Notes under the pieces: model-generated
What the model saw: only the letters and a program-made list of their open reading frames with translations
What the model was told of the DNA's origin: nothing
Database searches by the model: none
Program-made: the position numbers and the translations under genes
NCBI RefSeq assembly: GCF_028769735.1
Contig: NC_088178.1
Location: 22,890,357 to 22,954,356, forward strand
DNA length: 64,000 nt
Direction of reading: 5' to 3'
DNA from: Zonotrichia leucophrys gambelii
Taxonomy: Eukaryota; Chordata; Aves; Passeriformes; Passerellidae
Shown here: positions 26,311 through 38,650 of the stretch, in pieces
Numbering within the stretch: the stretch's first letter is position 1
Layout of the letters: every line of letters begins with the position of its first letter

Positions 26311-27059
26311 GTGAGAGCGAATGTTTGGCTGCCAAACTTGGCCGCAGATAAAACATGATGAAGATATTAAGCTTGTGGACTGGAATGTGACTGAAAGAAT
26401 ACCTGGGGAGGGAAAGGAAATCACCATGGCCATTGAGAGCCCTGCCTAAGTACCTGATGGCAGCTAATGAGGAGGTGCGCAAGGAAATTCACTTCTGAAG
26501 CCACATCAAGCATGATCCTTAAAGCTCTGATCCCATCTGGTGAGGCAAAGAATTTACTTCACAAATTCAGTTTACGACGCTCTTCCCTGATCCTGCTCTT
26601 CTCCAATTCTGTGTAGACACATCCAAGTCAGGTTGCACATTATGGGAGCTCCTTATTCTTCATTCAAATTCTTTTTCTGCCATCAGCAACAAGAAGTAAA
26701 AAGGAACAGATTACTTCCCACTGAAATGGAAATTGTGTGGAAAGCATCTCCATCTGATAGCACTTTGGTAACGTTTGGTTTTGCTTTGGGATAAGGTGTG
26801 GCTTTTAAACAGTGGGAACAAGCATTCTGGGTTTCTTGAAACTGAATTGTGCCCAAACTAAAACCTCTTTCCAGCTTGGGCCAAGGTCTGGTACAAGGCT
26901 CCACTGCACATTTGTGAGCCAGCTCTGCTCCTCTACCCAGGAAAGCACCAGGACCTCCTCCATCTGCCAGAGACCTTCCCACCCTCAGCAAGCCTGACCT
27001 GACACCACCATCTCGGGGAGCTTTCTCTGAAAAAACAGGATAAAAACATAAACCCCATG

Positions 27060-27460
27060 ATCTGTGCCAGCTGACTGCGATCGCTGCAGGATTTGACACG
27101 GCTAACCTGAGCCAGGAGAGACCCCAGCTGGCAGCTCTGCCCATCCTCTCCCTGCAGCTCACAGGAGCTTTCTGCTCCCTCTCCCTGGCCATGCATTCGG
27201 GAGGGGAACCAAATGAGCAGCACAGCCGAGATGTCTCTGCAGAGATCAGGGCAGCTCCCATGGGAACTGAAAATTCTGTGTGAACTTGCATCAAACGCAC
27301 CGAGGAACGGTTTCTCCCCGCAGAATTTACTATATATTAATTAGAGAGCAACTTGACATATCTCTGGCTAGCACACATTAAAACAACTCCTCAAGTATTT
27401 ACCAGCTGAGGTCTGTGAAGACAGGGGCCAGAAAGAAACGCAGAAGATTAAAAAGAAATT
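27060..27460. promoter_or_regulatory. Candidate regulatory block, CpG-retaining
   Basis: The left half keeps more CpG than its surroundings, including the 8-bp palindrome GCGATCGC (27077-27084), GACACGGC, TTCGGGAGG and CGCACCGAGGAACGG. The right half turns AT-rich with TAATTA (27338-27343) and a forkhead-type TATTTAC (27396-27402). No TATA box or clear start-site motif was found. It might be an enhancer or a weak promoter of a non-coding transcript. Confidence 0.25.
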
Positions 27461-28544
27461 CAGCTAAGTGGGGCCATGGCAAATTGCCCTGCCGAGCTCT
27501 CTGAGAAGAAGCTCCTTCTCTCTTCTTCCCTGTGCACAGTTCTCCACCACTCACAAAGGTGCAAAGGGCAACCTGTGCCAGGCTAAAGTGATGCCAAACA
27601 GGGAGAACAGACCCTTATACTTGTATCAAGAAAGAAAATGTAGATACATGTGGCTAAAACACTCTGGTGCCTGACATTTTGGAAATAAAAGAAGGTAGCA
27701 GGGCAGAACTTCTCAGTGGAATTGAACATAAATAAAATCGGCTGTTTCTTCTTTATTAAAGTAATATCACCAATGATTTCACTTCCTAATTTACTACTTC
27801 TGTCACTGTCATAATATAGACAGCATTCAGCAGCTCACATGTTTCTCAGAGAAGAAAATGCCAAAGCCACTTTAGCTAATGTAGCCATAAAGATTCTTGT
27901 ATGTTTTCATATGGATAAGAATAAAAGGCTCTTTTCTAAATTCAATGGTTTTGCTTCAAAAGACAAGTGCGAGTTTAACTAAAGCTATTTGCTGGCATCA
28001 AGCAAAACTCCTACAATAATCTTATTATTTACATTACACCATTTACATTACATTGCAGGATATTATTTGCAGTTTTCTCTCTCCCTTTTCTTCATTCCAG
28101 AAAGGGCTTTAGCCATGGTGAAAAAGCTGCAGTATTTACTGACAGATAATAGGCAAGACAGGCACAGAAGATGCTGTCTCTGAGTTTAAGCTCTTGGCAA
28201 AGGAGCTGGGTTTTTTGCATGGTTTGGGCCAGTACCTAGGGACACATTTTCTGCTGGGTTTCCCAGCTGTCCTGGAGTCACCAGTCTGATTAACAGCACA
28301 TCCCTAGTATGAGCAGGATGGGATGAGATGGGAACAATGCTCCCATGGCATATGTGGAGAGGGCAGAGATGCTGGCAGCAAGTGCATGGTCACAGTCTGA
28401 CCTCCTTCATCACCATTCCCAGGGTATTTTAAAGCTTTGTCCCTTGATACATTTGAACAGTTACTCATTATTTTTGCACAGGGAGTGATAAATTACAAAG
28501 GCTGATTGATTTACTACATCAAGGTAGCAGCAAGTGATTTCCCC

Positions 28545-28560
28545 CAGAGCAGCTGCTCTG
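28545..28560. promoter_or_regulatory. 16-bp perfect palindrome around an E-box
   Basis: CAGAGCAGCTGCTCTG is fully self-complementary and centred on GCAGCTGC, the E-box type favoured by ASCL1 and myogenic bHLH dimers. A second inverted repeat, AAAGGCA-CA-TGCCTTT, lies 24 bases on (28584-28599), and a GATTGATTTA word sits upstream at 28504. Binding is inferred. Confidence 0.35.
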
Positions 28561-28754
28561 CTGAAACGCCAGCAGAGCCCCAGAAAGGCACATGCCTTTG
28601 GAAGGCAGAGCACCAGCAGCTTCTTTTCCAGAGCTATTTCAGTCTCCTGATGACTGTATAATAGAGGGAGAACCAAAGTCATCTGCTTTCCTATTTTACG
28701 CAAGGTGACTAAGAAAGTCTTATTTGGTTTGAATAGATTTCAAAAGTGTGCACA

Positions 28755-28761
<7 letters not shown>

Positions 28762-28785
<24 letters not shown>
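28762..28785. repeat. (TA)12 dinucleotide repeat
   Basis: Twelve uninterrupted TA units, flanked on the left by the looser CACATATATTT. The sequence is self-complementary and easily melted. Confidence 0.97.
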
Positions 28786-31357
28786 AACTCACATGAATAA
28801 GTCTCTTTCATAAGAAAGGCTTCATGAATATTTCATGGCTTGCCCCTCGGGTTTGTAGGTATCTGGTTTGAAGGCTTTGCTAAGTACAATTTACTGCCAC
28901 CTGGGCTCAGGAACAGAAGTTCCCCTGCATTCTGCCGTGTTCATCAGTGGCACAATGTCAGGGGTACCTCAATTCCAACAAGCCCCAGCATCTTCTCCAA
29001 TCAGAGCCACCTTCAGCTGTTGTTGAAGCAATCAGATGACAAAGTAACCTCTTCAAGTTTTGCAGCCCAGTTAGCTACAAGCCGGCATTGCCAAGTGGGT
29101 CCTTCTTTCCCTGCCTAGTTTTTAAATAATGTTTTCTTTAACCCTGGTGCTTGCAAGATGCTGTTCAAAGGGAAAGAAAAGTACAGGGTCACCAATGGAA
29201 TTCATCTCTCATCACATCCCACCACTTTCCACATATTTTTTTAAAATGTAAGCTTGGATAGCCAGGCCAGTTTGCTGTCATGTCTCCCCCTTGCAACTGC
29301 TGACAGTCAGATGTTCTTGCTTACTTTAGGGTTTGATTTATTGTCTGCAATTAGGCTAAAAATGGATATTTTAAAAAATACAAAGGAAATCTATGATTAG
29401 TTGCAAATTGGAAGCAAAAACAGAGATAGAAAGAATGATTTCTTTATCCAACTTGCCAGGCATGAACTCATTTGTGTTTTCATCTCCGTAAACCTGTCGG
29501 AGAGCTCTCTGCACTCATGTAAGGGGTACTCATCTTGCTGAGCATCTCACCAAGATGAATGAATTTCAGTTCAAACCACTGTGCACTGAACTTTCTGCTG
29601 CCCTCCCTGGAAACACCCTCAACTCCAAGCACCACATTCGAAATGCTGGCACAAGTTTGGTGATTTTGACCGGGCTAGGAATCTCCAAAAATCCAGGTCT
29701 CGAGTGCGATGCTGACAAGATCAACCCAAAAATGTGGTATGTACCACTGTGCAAATAAAAATTCAGCAACACAGAGCCATCTGCTAAGAAATGCCGTGAC
29801 TGAACCATGCAGCTCAGGAACACGAGTCCAAACCAAAAGCTGGAATGAGATTCCTTCAGCTTCCACCAGCTCATTAACTCTATCTCAATCAACACCTGAG
29901 CTATTCATCCCATTCCACGCCTTCCCACAAGTACAGGACATCATACATTATCCAAAGGGTGGTTTAGTGCAAGCAGTGTCTGCTTTTATTTTGAGGCAGT
30001 AGATGAATCTAACACAGCCACCTTCTCTGGGCTTCTTTTGAGCACATTCCAGCAGAGCAAAAATGAGGACAGGCACTGTCTGGTGTGAGGCAGCCCGTGG
30101 CCTTCACATGCTCCACCTGCCCAAGTGCTTGGCAAAGGCTGAGGCTCAAATACTGAAGGGTTTCAGTGCATAAAGGCCTTCTAAAAATGAGGCTGGGTTT
30201 AAGTAGCCAGGCAAAACCTTTGCATATAATAAGGGGCATGAGAAAGGTTATGCCTACTTCACGGAGCAGATTCCAGCACACAGATCCCTTTTCTTGGCCA
30301 CCAAAGATGCAGAACTCTCTGCAATTTGATGTTTATTTATACAAAAATAGCCTTCATTTTTGTTCCATGCCTTGAGGCTGTGCAAATCACGATAGGAGAG
30401 GCATGTTTCCAGCAGTGATAAGCAGCAGTATTCTGTCCAGCCACTGTTATCACATCCCTCTCAACCTGAACACAGTAAATTAAAATTAGCAAGGTATTAA
30501 AGAATTAACACTATAAGCATTTACGACCAGTGTCAATCATTCACTCTCTCCTGGACCATGCAGCAGAGGGTGAACAAGCAATGCTCTGCTCCAGGGATTA
30601 ATGGTACATGACTGAAGCCCTGATTGCTGTGAGCTGTTTAGTGGTGAAGCACATTTGCCCTCAGCCAGACAAAAGGAAGTAATAGGCTGAAATAAAGAAA
30701 TGGGAAATATGAGTTGGGTAGGAGAAGAAAACATCCTAACAAGCTGCCAGGGGAAGTGCTGGTTCATTGCTTGGGTCATTTCAAATTGGACTGGATAATG
30801 CACTGGAAAGCATCCTGGTTTCTGGGAGGTTGTGCACTGAATGTGAAGGATGAAGGGGTGCAGCACATTTCTGCCTTTTTGACTGGGTATCTTCCATGAC
30901 CTGCTTTTCAAGTAGGTCATGGTTCAAATCAAGCCCAGACTTATCTTCCATCTGCAGCACAGGGCAATTACTGGAGAAAATAAATATGCTCACTGTCCAT
31001 ACCTGCATTAACCACCCACAGCTCCCTGGGTAGCCTTCACCTCCTCCCTTTGGCTGCAGCATTTCACAGCCCTCCACAGCAGCTCCTACCAACCCACTTT
31101 AATCCCCACTTACCACAGAGTGGCAATGATTGTCACTGGTGTCCACCATAAATGAGACAACACAAAACACCTACTCAGAGAGTTTCTTCACAGGCTCAGT
31201 TGCCTCTTGGATTTTCTTCTCCACACGGCTCAATCCATTCTTTTAGGGTCAGCAATACCCAAAGTAAAGCTCAGACCCCATGGGGGGCAAGCATAGTTAT
31301 TAATGGCCTTATGAGCCCCACAGAAATTTAATTACTTGGACATGTATTCAGGGATCA

Positions 31358-31374
31358 CACGTATTTTCTACGTG
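31358..31374. promoter_or_regulatory. Inverted pair of ACGTG boxes
   Basis: CACGTA-TTTTC-TACGTG places two TACGTG words in opposite orientations five bases apart. TACGTG contains the ACGTG core of hypoxia-response and other bHLH-PAS sites. Retained CpG here and in GAGGTCGTC just downstream is notable in AT-rich surroundings. Function is inferred. Confidence 0.3.
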
Positions 31375-31929
31375 GAGGTCGTCTGGCAATCAGAAAAAAA
31401 AAAATGAGGGGGGCGTCTGCTATTTTATAACCCTTTTTTCCCCACAGAGAACAAGGAGGTAATATCCAGCAAGGTACGGCCACCCCAGCCTCCACAGGCA
31501 ATGGGAACTCATTTATTTCTATGCTGATAGAGGGAATGGTGGTGATTTGGGAATGAAACTCAGCCAGCTTGTTACATTACATGCCCTTTTCAAACAGGAG
31601 CGATACTGCTTTCACGTCTGACATGCATCGTTAAAAAGCAATCACTTCGAGCAGGGCTCTTTTTATTTATCACGAAAAGAAATGGAATGGGAAAAAGTGA
31701 GAGATAATCATCACTCAACCCTTTCCCTGCTGAAAAGCAAAAGCCTGTGTCCAACAAGGCAAGACCACCCATCTTGAAAGGGTTTGGGAAGATTTACATT
31801 TGGCCGGTGCTTTAAGAAGCAGTGATTCCTACGCCTTGCACACACATTCAGGGTGCTAGTCCTGGGAGTCCCATGTACTAACCCAGAGAGTAATAAAAGT
31901 CAGGTGCTTCTGCATAATAGATACTGATG

Positions 31930-32240
31930 GAACAATGTCTGCTGAGAGTGCTCTGTCCTACCTGCAGACAGCTCGGATTTGGCTCATGTCCTGGACAAAG
32001 TGTTTATACCACTTGCAAACATTTACTCAACGTCATGGAAGCGAGCAGAGCCGTGTAAATGTCCAACTTCCCTCGCATCTTCCTGTGTTCTTAGAGTGCA
32101 CTTTTGATGGTATCTTGCAGACATAGCCTGGAAATGCCGAAGCCATTAGCAATGTTCACCTTTCTGGCAATGTTTGGCAGCTTTGGCAGAAGAGGGAAGT
32201 TTGGAGCCTGGCAATGCGGTGGCAGTTCTGGGGGGAGAAG
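31930..32240. promoter_or_regulatory. Candidate conserved-type block
   Basis: Repeat-free stretch with scattered retained CpG (CTCGGATTT, CAACGTCATGG, AAGCGAGC, CCGTGTAAATG, CTCGCATC, GCCGAAGCC, ATGCGGTGG), unusual for this window. The open frames across it are short and match no family I know. It may be a conserved non-coding element; only cross-species alignment can tell. Confidence 0.2.
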
Positions 32241-35200
32241 ATCTTGGCTATCTCAGAAAATTATCTTTACGTTGAGATGTAAATTATATTTCTGCTCATG
32301 TGAAAGGGGTAAGTTAATGATGTATCAGAGAAAAAAATCCCTAACATAAGTACCTGAAAATAATTTTTCCATGATCGGTTAGGAGTTTTGATCTAATCTG
32401 CCTTCACAGACAGAGCAAATATTTTACAGCAGTACAAGTGTTGCAAATTGGGGTGCAGGAATGAAAAGATACCTACTCATTGATTTCCATGGCTTCTCTC
32501 CCCTTTTTAACACCAGAAGCCTGGAACCTGAGTCCCATGAATCCTAAGCCATCTACACTGCATGATGAGGCAGAGCAAGATAGCAATGCCTGGAGGTGAC
32601 CCAAGCAGCTTCCCAAGGACTTCAGCAATAGATTTCCATTTTTTTCCAGGTGTGAAACTAGAGAGTCAAAGATGGCAAACTATTTTCTAGCTGCTGTGTG
32701 AATGAATTTCACAAACCATTTGAACTTCTCTTCATCAGAGAGAGACAACTGAACAAACTGGAAATCTTGGCAATAGGGCTGATCTTGACTAGCAGACTGA
32801 GAATATCCTCCCTTGTGTTCCTCTCATGAAAACTTCAGTGCTACCTTGCACACTGAATTAGCTCTGAATTAAGTCCACCATCTCTGCTAGAGAGATTCCT
32901 GGCCTGAAGGTGAAAGCAAACAGTGGAGCAGGAGGGTGACACACCCAGGTCTGGTGCTGCTCTCAGCAGGAACAGTAGCAGGGTCCTAAAATCAGTGGCT
33001 TAGTGTGACCTATTCAAATAGCATTTTCTCTGCCCAAATAACTGATCCTTAATGAAGCTATTTATGTAAGGAAATTAAATTAAAAAGGAATGTTAGTCAC
33101 CTGGGTGTTGCCACATGGCTGTAATGTGTGTCTGGGAGACCTGAGACTCATAAATTGTATACAACACACTGAATGGAGGTCTTTAGCCTGTAGAATTAAG
33201 TGGCAACTAGTTTCATATTAAAGATATTACACATACACAGGGGCACAAACAAAATGTCATATTCTCCATTTCCTGTGTACAAATCTCTGCTCACAGAAAA
33301 GTGAAAGAGTATGATGTAGGAGGAAAGGAGTTGTGATATCAAAGAAAAAGGTTTCAGACTAAAAAGTGGCCTGCAACTCTGCACCGAAGGATTTTGGGTG
33401 GCACACACCCAATTCAGGCACTGCTATTGCCACAGGTACAGCTTGAGTCTTCAGACACTCGAGATGAAGCAAAGTGCACAGGATTTCTGAAAAATGAATC
33501 ATCAATTACCCAATGCTAAACAGTACAGGCCACCACACCACATTAGCAGAGTAGGCAGAGCTCAAGGCAAGGTTATGCCCTGTTTCAAACACGTGTGGCA
33601 AAGATGCAGGATGAGAGAAGGCCAAGAGCTAATGACTGTCAAGCCATGTTTGACACTGAACTGGCTGCCACAGCCAGAGCTCAAGGTGTGCATAGCTTGC
33701 CTGGAGCCCTAAAATACAGATGGTAAATCTTCATATCAGGGCAGGTCAGGTAACTCAAAAAACCTGTCTGTGTCCTACAGACCTTCACTGTGGCTCTGCA
33801 AATGCATCTGAAATCAGAACCAGGACAGCTATTAAATACATAAACCCACACAGTCAGTTCCTGAGCACACCCACAGAGCCAGGCTAGAGGGCTTCTGAAT
33901 TTCTGAATCACAGGCACACAATCCTAGCATGGCTCTGCCTAAACACAACCTGGACACACAGGATTAGCTGTCCAGACCTCACCTGTGTTCAGCAAAGAGC
34001 AACTGTACCCTCAAGCCTGAGCTACAGCAAGGTTTCCAGGCACTTCTCAGACCAGCAAACCTTGAGCCCAGGGCTTTCCCTCCTTCAGCACATCAAGGGA
34101 CCTGCTCTTCATCCTGCAAACAGCCACAGCTGTTGCTAATCCCCAGGGGATACATCCTTGCTCAGCAGCCAGTCCTGAGCCTGCACAGGATCCCAGTTCA
34201 GCCCCAGCAAACACAGCAGTGCTGGGCTCCAAGTGCCCGAGGAAAGGTGGTTCTGGTGTGAAAGGGCTTGTAAGACACAGGACTGCATCAACCTATTTGC
34301 CTCCCCAGCACTCTGCTGGCACATGGACCTAATGCTTAATTATCCTGAGTGATTTATTAACATATAAAGTCAGATTAAATGGGTATTTAGAGCTGAGTGG
34401 CTGAGAGGCTTTGAAAGGGAAAAGTGATTCACGCTATTTATCCAGCTGAGACAGAAGCCACGTGGCATGAACCCGCAATACTGATTTCTCCAGATAAAAA
34501 GAAATACATTTCTAGGAAAAGAACCTCATTAGCATCCAGCAGATGTGTCAGTTAGGAGGAACTCAGGATTTAGACAGGCACCACTGTTCACACCTCTAAA
34601 CAGAGTAGAGAACATTACTTAGGACCCTGTACTTTCTCTAAGGCACTTGAGCTTTTACTCACCCATCACACAGGGTCTGTTGGGGCTCCAGATCTGCTCA
34701 GGCACAACTGGAGCTCCACTGGCTTGCAGAGCACATCACCATCACTGTGTGATCACATCTATGCCCAAGAGGTGGCTCTTAACAACATGTAATTTCTCCT
34801 TCACTGAATAAACAACCTGAGAGTTAGAACCTGGATTAAAGTCTTCCCTCTTCCAAAGGAAATTTGGAAACAAAAAACTGAGACAGCAACAGGAAGAAAT
34901 ATTTATGTGTACTTGTCTGCCACAATCTTAACTTGTTTTCTGTGATACTTGTTGGTACGGGCAAAACTAGAATCATCTGATGTGTTAAATGGGCAGTTTC
35001 TGAACTTCTACCTGTGACATGATCAGATCACAGTCCTGGCAGGGTACGCCCTTGGTATACAGTCATTAGGGCCTGGGGAGTTGTACAGACTTAAAATAAC
35101 TTATACAAAAAAATAACTTCAAACTTTTTGTTCAGCCTAACTGTATGTAGGGATGCTTGTTAAGTAAAGAGAGACAAAAAGTAAACTCTCAAGCTGACCT

Positions 35201-36239
35201 TGGTGGAAGATATGCAAAGTTATGAAGGACACTGATCAAAGAATGTAATGTCACAGTTCTATAAAACTTGTGTTTCTTAGACCAGGTGTTCCCTAATCCC
35301 CATCTGCCTCTACCCTCTTCCACTTAATTCCTCAGCATCCTCCTGCACAAGGATGGAGAGATCAGGCAAATGACCTGCATCAGCCAATCAAGTAGCTGCA
35401 AAGGAACTAAGACATAAGCAAAATTTTCACTGGGGTCAAACTACGCTTTTTGTTCAAGCCTAGAATGAAGTACTTCAGTGTTGAAAGTTTTCTTTTTTAA
35501 AAGAAAAAAAGTTAAAAGTTTTGCTTAATGCAAAACTCCACCTAAACTGGAGATAAAAACTGGAAGGATTTTGTCTTGAAATGGCTGAGATGAAAATTTT
35601 GAGATTCACTCCATCTTTTCTTTTCTTATATTTTTCTCTCCATAGATAAAAGGATGCCCTCTGACAAGCAGGTGAGCTTTTATAGCCAAATTGCCTCACC
35701 TGTCTAAAACTGGTGGGTTTGTACCCACCAACCCCAAGGTGTACACAAAGTGATGTTGAACAGAGACCAAGAGCAGGCACCCTCACCTCCCACCCACCCC
35801 AGCCACTTGTGCAGCACAAAAAATACAATCTGGTCCCTGTAATAACAGCACCCAGCAAAGCTACAGAGCAAACAGCACCTCCAACCCTGTTTTAAGACTC
35901 AGCTGCTTTTACAGCTTATTTTTATCTCTGACAGGAGATGGAGCCCAGCTGAAGAGCAGGGCACGTACTCTCACTTCTGGCTCCGCACTGAGCTTTCCCA
36001 GCCACTTCATCAGCACAGCCTCAGATTGGCTTAAAGCAGGAGTAAATTTCTATTCCTCCCTGTTGGCCAGTGAAGGAGCAGAGGTAGCCAAGATCCCCCT
36101 TTCCTGCAGGCCCAGCAGTCCCCACGTGCCCGTGTCCTGCCTGCAATCAGCCTGGTGTGAAAGGCTGGCGGTGTGAAGGCGGTTGGGAATGCAGGTTGCT
36201 GGTTCCTGGCATGGCCCAAAACCCAAGGCACAATCAAAC

Positions 36240-36420
36240 CCACAGAGAGCCACTAGCAAATCAATCGAGCTAGATTTTTATGAGACACTTTAGCCAGCCT
36301 TCTTTTCATATCCTTTACGAGGCTGCCTTCAGTCGTACTTGTAGTAAAAAACTCCCGAGTTATGGAAATCATAAGAAAGAAATTATGTATGGAAAAATCA
36401 TTACATTATAAATTGGTTCC
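36240..36420. promoter_or_regulatory. Candidate conserved-type block
   Basis: Contains ATCAATCGAGCTAGATTTTT, CCTTTACGAGGCTGCC, CAGTCGTACTTG and ACTCCCGAGTTATGG, giving four CpGs in AT-rich DNA free of repeats. That texture resembles conserved non-coding elements. No gene or RNA structure was recognised. Confidence 0.18.
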
Positions 36421-37477
36421 ACTGTTCAGAACATGTAGGAAATAGGGCATATAAAACTCAGATGGTGTTGCAGGCTTTGATACAAGGTTCATTACTACAC
36501 CACGACACAAGTGAAATATATGCTAACACACTGCCAGTTAATTTGCCTTTACTTACAATGCAGACTCATCGCTGGGCAGCTTCACAAATTTCATCAACCT
36601 GGGTGATTTCTCTGATGGGACGTGGCAGCCCCCATGGAAACACCACAGGAAAGAGCAGATCTTGTATCTTCAGGGCTGGGAAGGTGTTCCCCCACCTCAT
36701 TCAAAAATAACAGCCATCTCCCTGTTTTCTCCTAATCTATTTCAGATTTCATCCATGTATTAGACTATTGAAATGCTGTTATCCAGTTATACAGGTGTTG
36801 TGTCTCTGGTTTTTAATGACCTAATTGAGGTAGGAGGCAGGAAAACAGGACAAGAACGGCTTTGACAAAATGTTCTTTGTCAGAAAATACCAATAGGTTA
36901 AAATTGGAACATTTCCATGAAAATGCATCAGTTTTCATTAAACTTTCATCACAAAATATTCTGAAGCCAACCAGGGAATTTCAACAGTCTCAGACGGATG
37001 GCTGAAGCTGTCCCCCAGAAAAAAGGAAAACTAAGGAGGTATTCAAGGTGGATGCAAGATGCTTCCCTGGGAGATAAAAAATAAAAAAAGGAAAACCATG
37101 GGATTGCACTGAGCCATGGCTGTTAATTGAATAAGAGGGGCAACAGATTGAGAAGTCAAGAAATCCAGAGAGCTTACACCAGGTATCCACTGGATTTCTA
37201 GTTTTCTTTAGAAAAGCTCTTGTTTTAATAAAACAGTTTAAAAATAAAATCATAGTCATTATGAAAATATTTCTTTACTGGAAAATTCAGGGCAATATTT
37301 TTTTAAAGATCCAAATGGTCTGTTTCCATACATCCACTGAGAAGTTTTGGTTTCTTCCTGCAAAATTACTTTCTTTAAAATAGACTCTACTTTCTATTAC
37401 ATTATAAGGGGTTGAAATCTGAATGAAGTGCTTTGACTATATTGAAAATGTTTCAAATAACCCAAAAACAATTCTAC

Positions 37478-37492
37478 TTTTTTTTTTTTTTT
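37478..37492. repeat. T15 homopolymer
   Basis: Fifteen consecutive T between TCTAC and GTTCC. No SINE or processed pseudogene body was seen beside it. Confidence 0.9.
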
Positions 37493-38102
37493 GTTCCAAC
37501 ATGGAACAAAATTTCTTTTGCTTGCTTCCCAAAACCTCAACAAATTGAAAAATCCATTTTCCATGTAGCTCTAGTCAGAGCAAGAATGTCAAGAGGTCCA
37601 ATTTTTAATGCCTAGCTGGTGTCTGAATTGAAGAAGTGTCGTCAAAATGTAAAGCATTACGAACCTCTTCAAATTTCCAGCTGGTTTTGCAGAAGGAGGG
37701 AGCCTGATTTGGGCTGGGGCTAAGATCTCAATGCTGCCATCATCAGGGAGCGTGCCTGCTAATAAAACCTTGGATCACCATCCAAGCCTCTCCCTGCATA
37801 CCGAAGCTAACCCCTAATTTAGAAGATACTGAATTCACCGACTCTCAGGTTACAATCCTCCTGCCCGTGGGGGGTTGGTTTTTTTCCCTGAGGCATGCTG
37901 ACAGACTGGAGGGGTTTACATCTTGCTGTGTGTATCTTCTTTCACATCTTTCAGCATCGTTTTAAATGAAACCACGTACAGAGTGAGAGGGAGGAGGGGA
38001 GGCAGCACAGGGCAGCCAAGGAAACCCATGCAGGCTCAGGAGATGCTTGGGGTGTACCATGGGCCTGTTTGTGAAATGTGCTTTTTCACTGAGCTCCCAC
38101 AG

Positions 38103-38306
38103 CCAAGGTCTTACAAAACCATTACTTACAGTCTGCAAACTGGTGTGGAAAATCTTTAAGACCCACAGGCCCACATGGACCAGTGGCCTTCCACATCAGA
38201 TTAAAATTACAAAAAGGCCACTTGAGGTGGGTGGAATGAGCGTTTGGGAGCTTGAGGGACACTTGAGGCCCCACTCCCACTTGAAGAAGCCCAGACTACT
38301 ACAGAG
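38103..38306 (+). other. Candidate unannotated exon
   Basis: Acceptor CTTTTTCACTGAGCTCCCACAG and donor ACAGAG|GTAAGAAT bound 204 bases with one frame open across (one leading base, 67 codons, two trailing bases). Its exit phase would fit the entry phase of the candidate at 53390-53471, but a one-in-three match carries little weight. No known domain is seen. Confidence 0.13.
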
Positions 38307-38633
38307 GTAAGAATAAAGCACCCTTCATTGCTAACACAACATCAGGGATTGCCTAAAGGAAAGGTGCTTCTCACCACCTCTGCTCATCCACTTACAGTCT
38401 TGTCATGGCCAGGGGCTCAGGGCAGCTCACTCAGCTGTGAGTGAGTAGTGCCTGCCTTCCATGTAGGATGGAGAGCTGTGGTTGGTATCTACAGAGGAAA
38501 ACCAGCCAGGCACAGCAGCTCCCTTGCCATCAGTGCTCAGCACAGTCCCACTGGCAATAACCACTCCTCTCCCAAACCCATCCTGGTACCCGTCTGCTGC
38601 TGCCTGAGGTATTAATAGGGTAAATAATGAGGT

Positions 38634-38650
38634 AAATACCTGAGGTATTT
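38634..38650. promoter_or_regulatory. 17-bp palindrome AAATACCTGAGGTATTT
   Basis: Perfect palindrome with 8-base arms around a central G; the core CCTGAGG fits an AP-2 (TFAP2) type site. Two further GAGGTA words lie just upstream (38605 and 38628), making a small cluster. These are motif matches only. Confidence 0.3.

Larger units (their letters stand above)
22443..28761. other. Non-coding stretch
   Basis: GC-richer around 22.5-23.3 kb and 26.85-27.3 kb, which explains the long chance open frames there (176 codons plus strand 22746-23276; 205 codons minus strand 26683-27300). A T12 run is at 24121-24132. No mobile element was recognised. Confidence 0.6.

Noticed and set aside
26683..27300. 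205-codon open frame, minus strand
   Set aside because: Lies in a locally GC-richer patch where stop codons are rarer; residues look random and overlapping frames are open too.
30920..30935. Possible tRNA B box (GGTTCAAATCA)
   Set aside because: Does not end in CC, and no A box, cloverleaf or terminator T-run is present.
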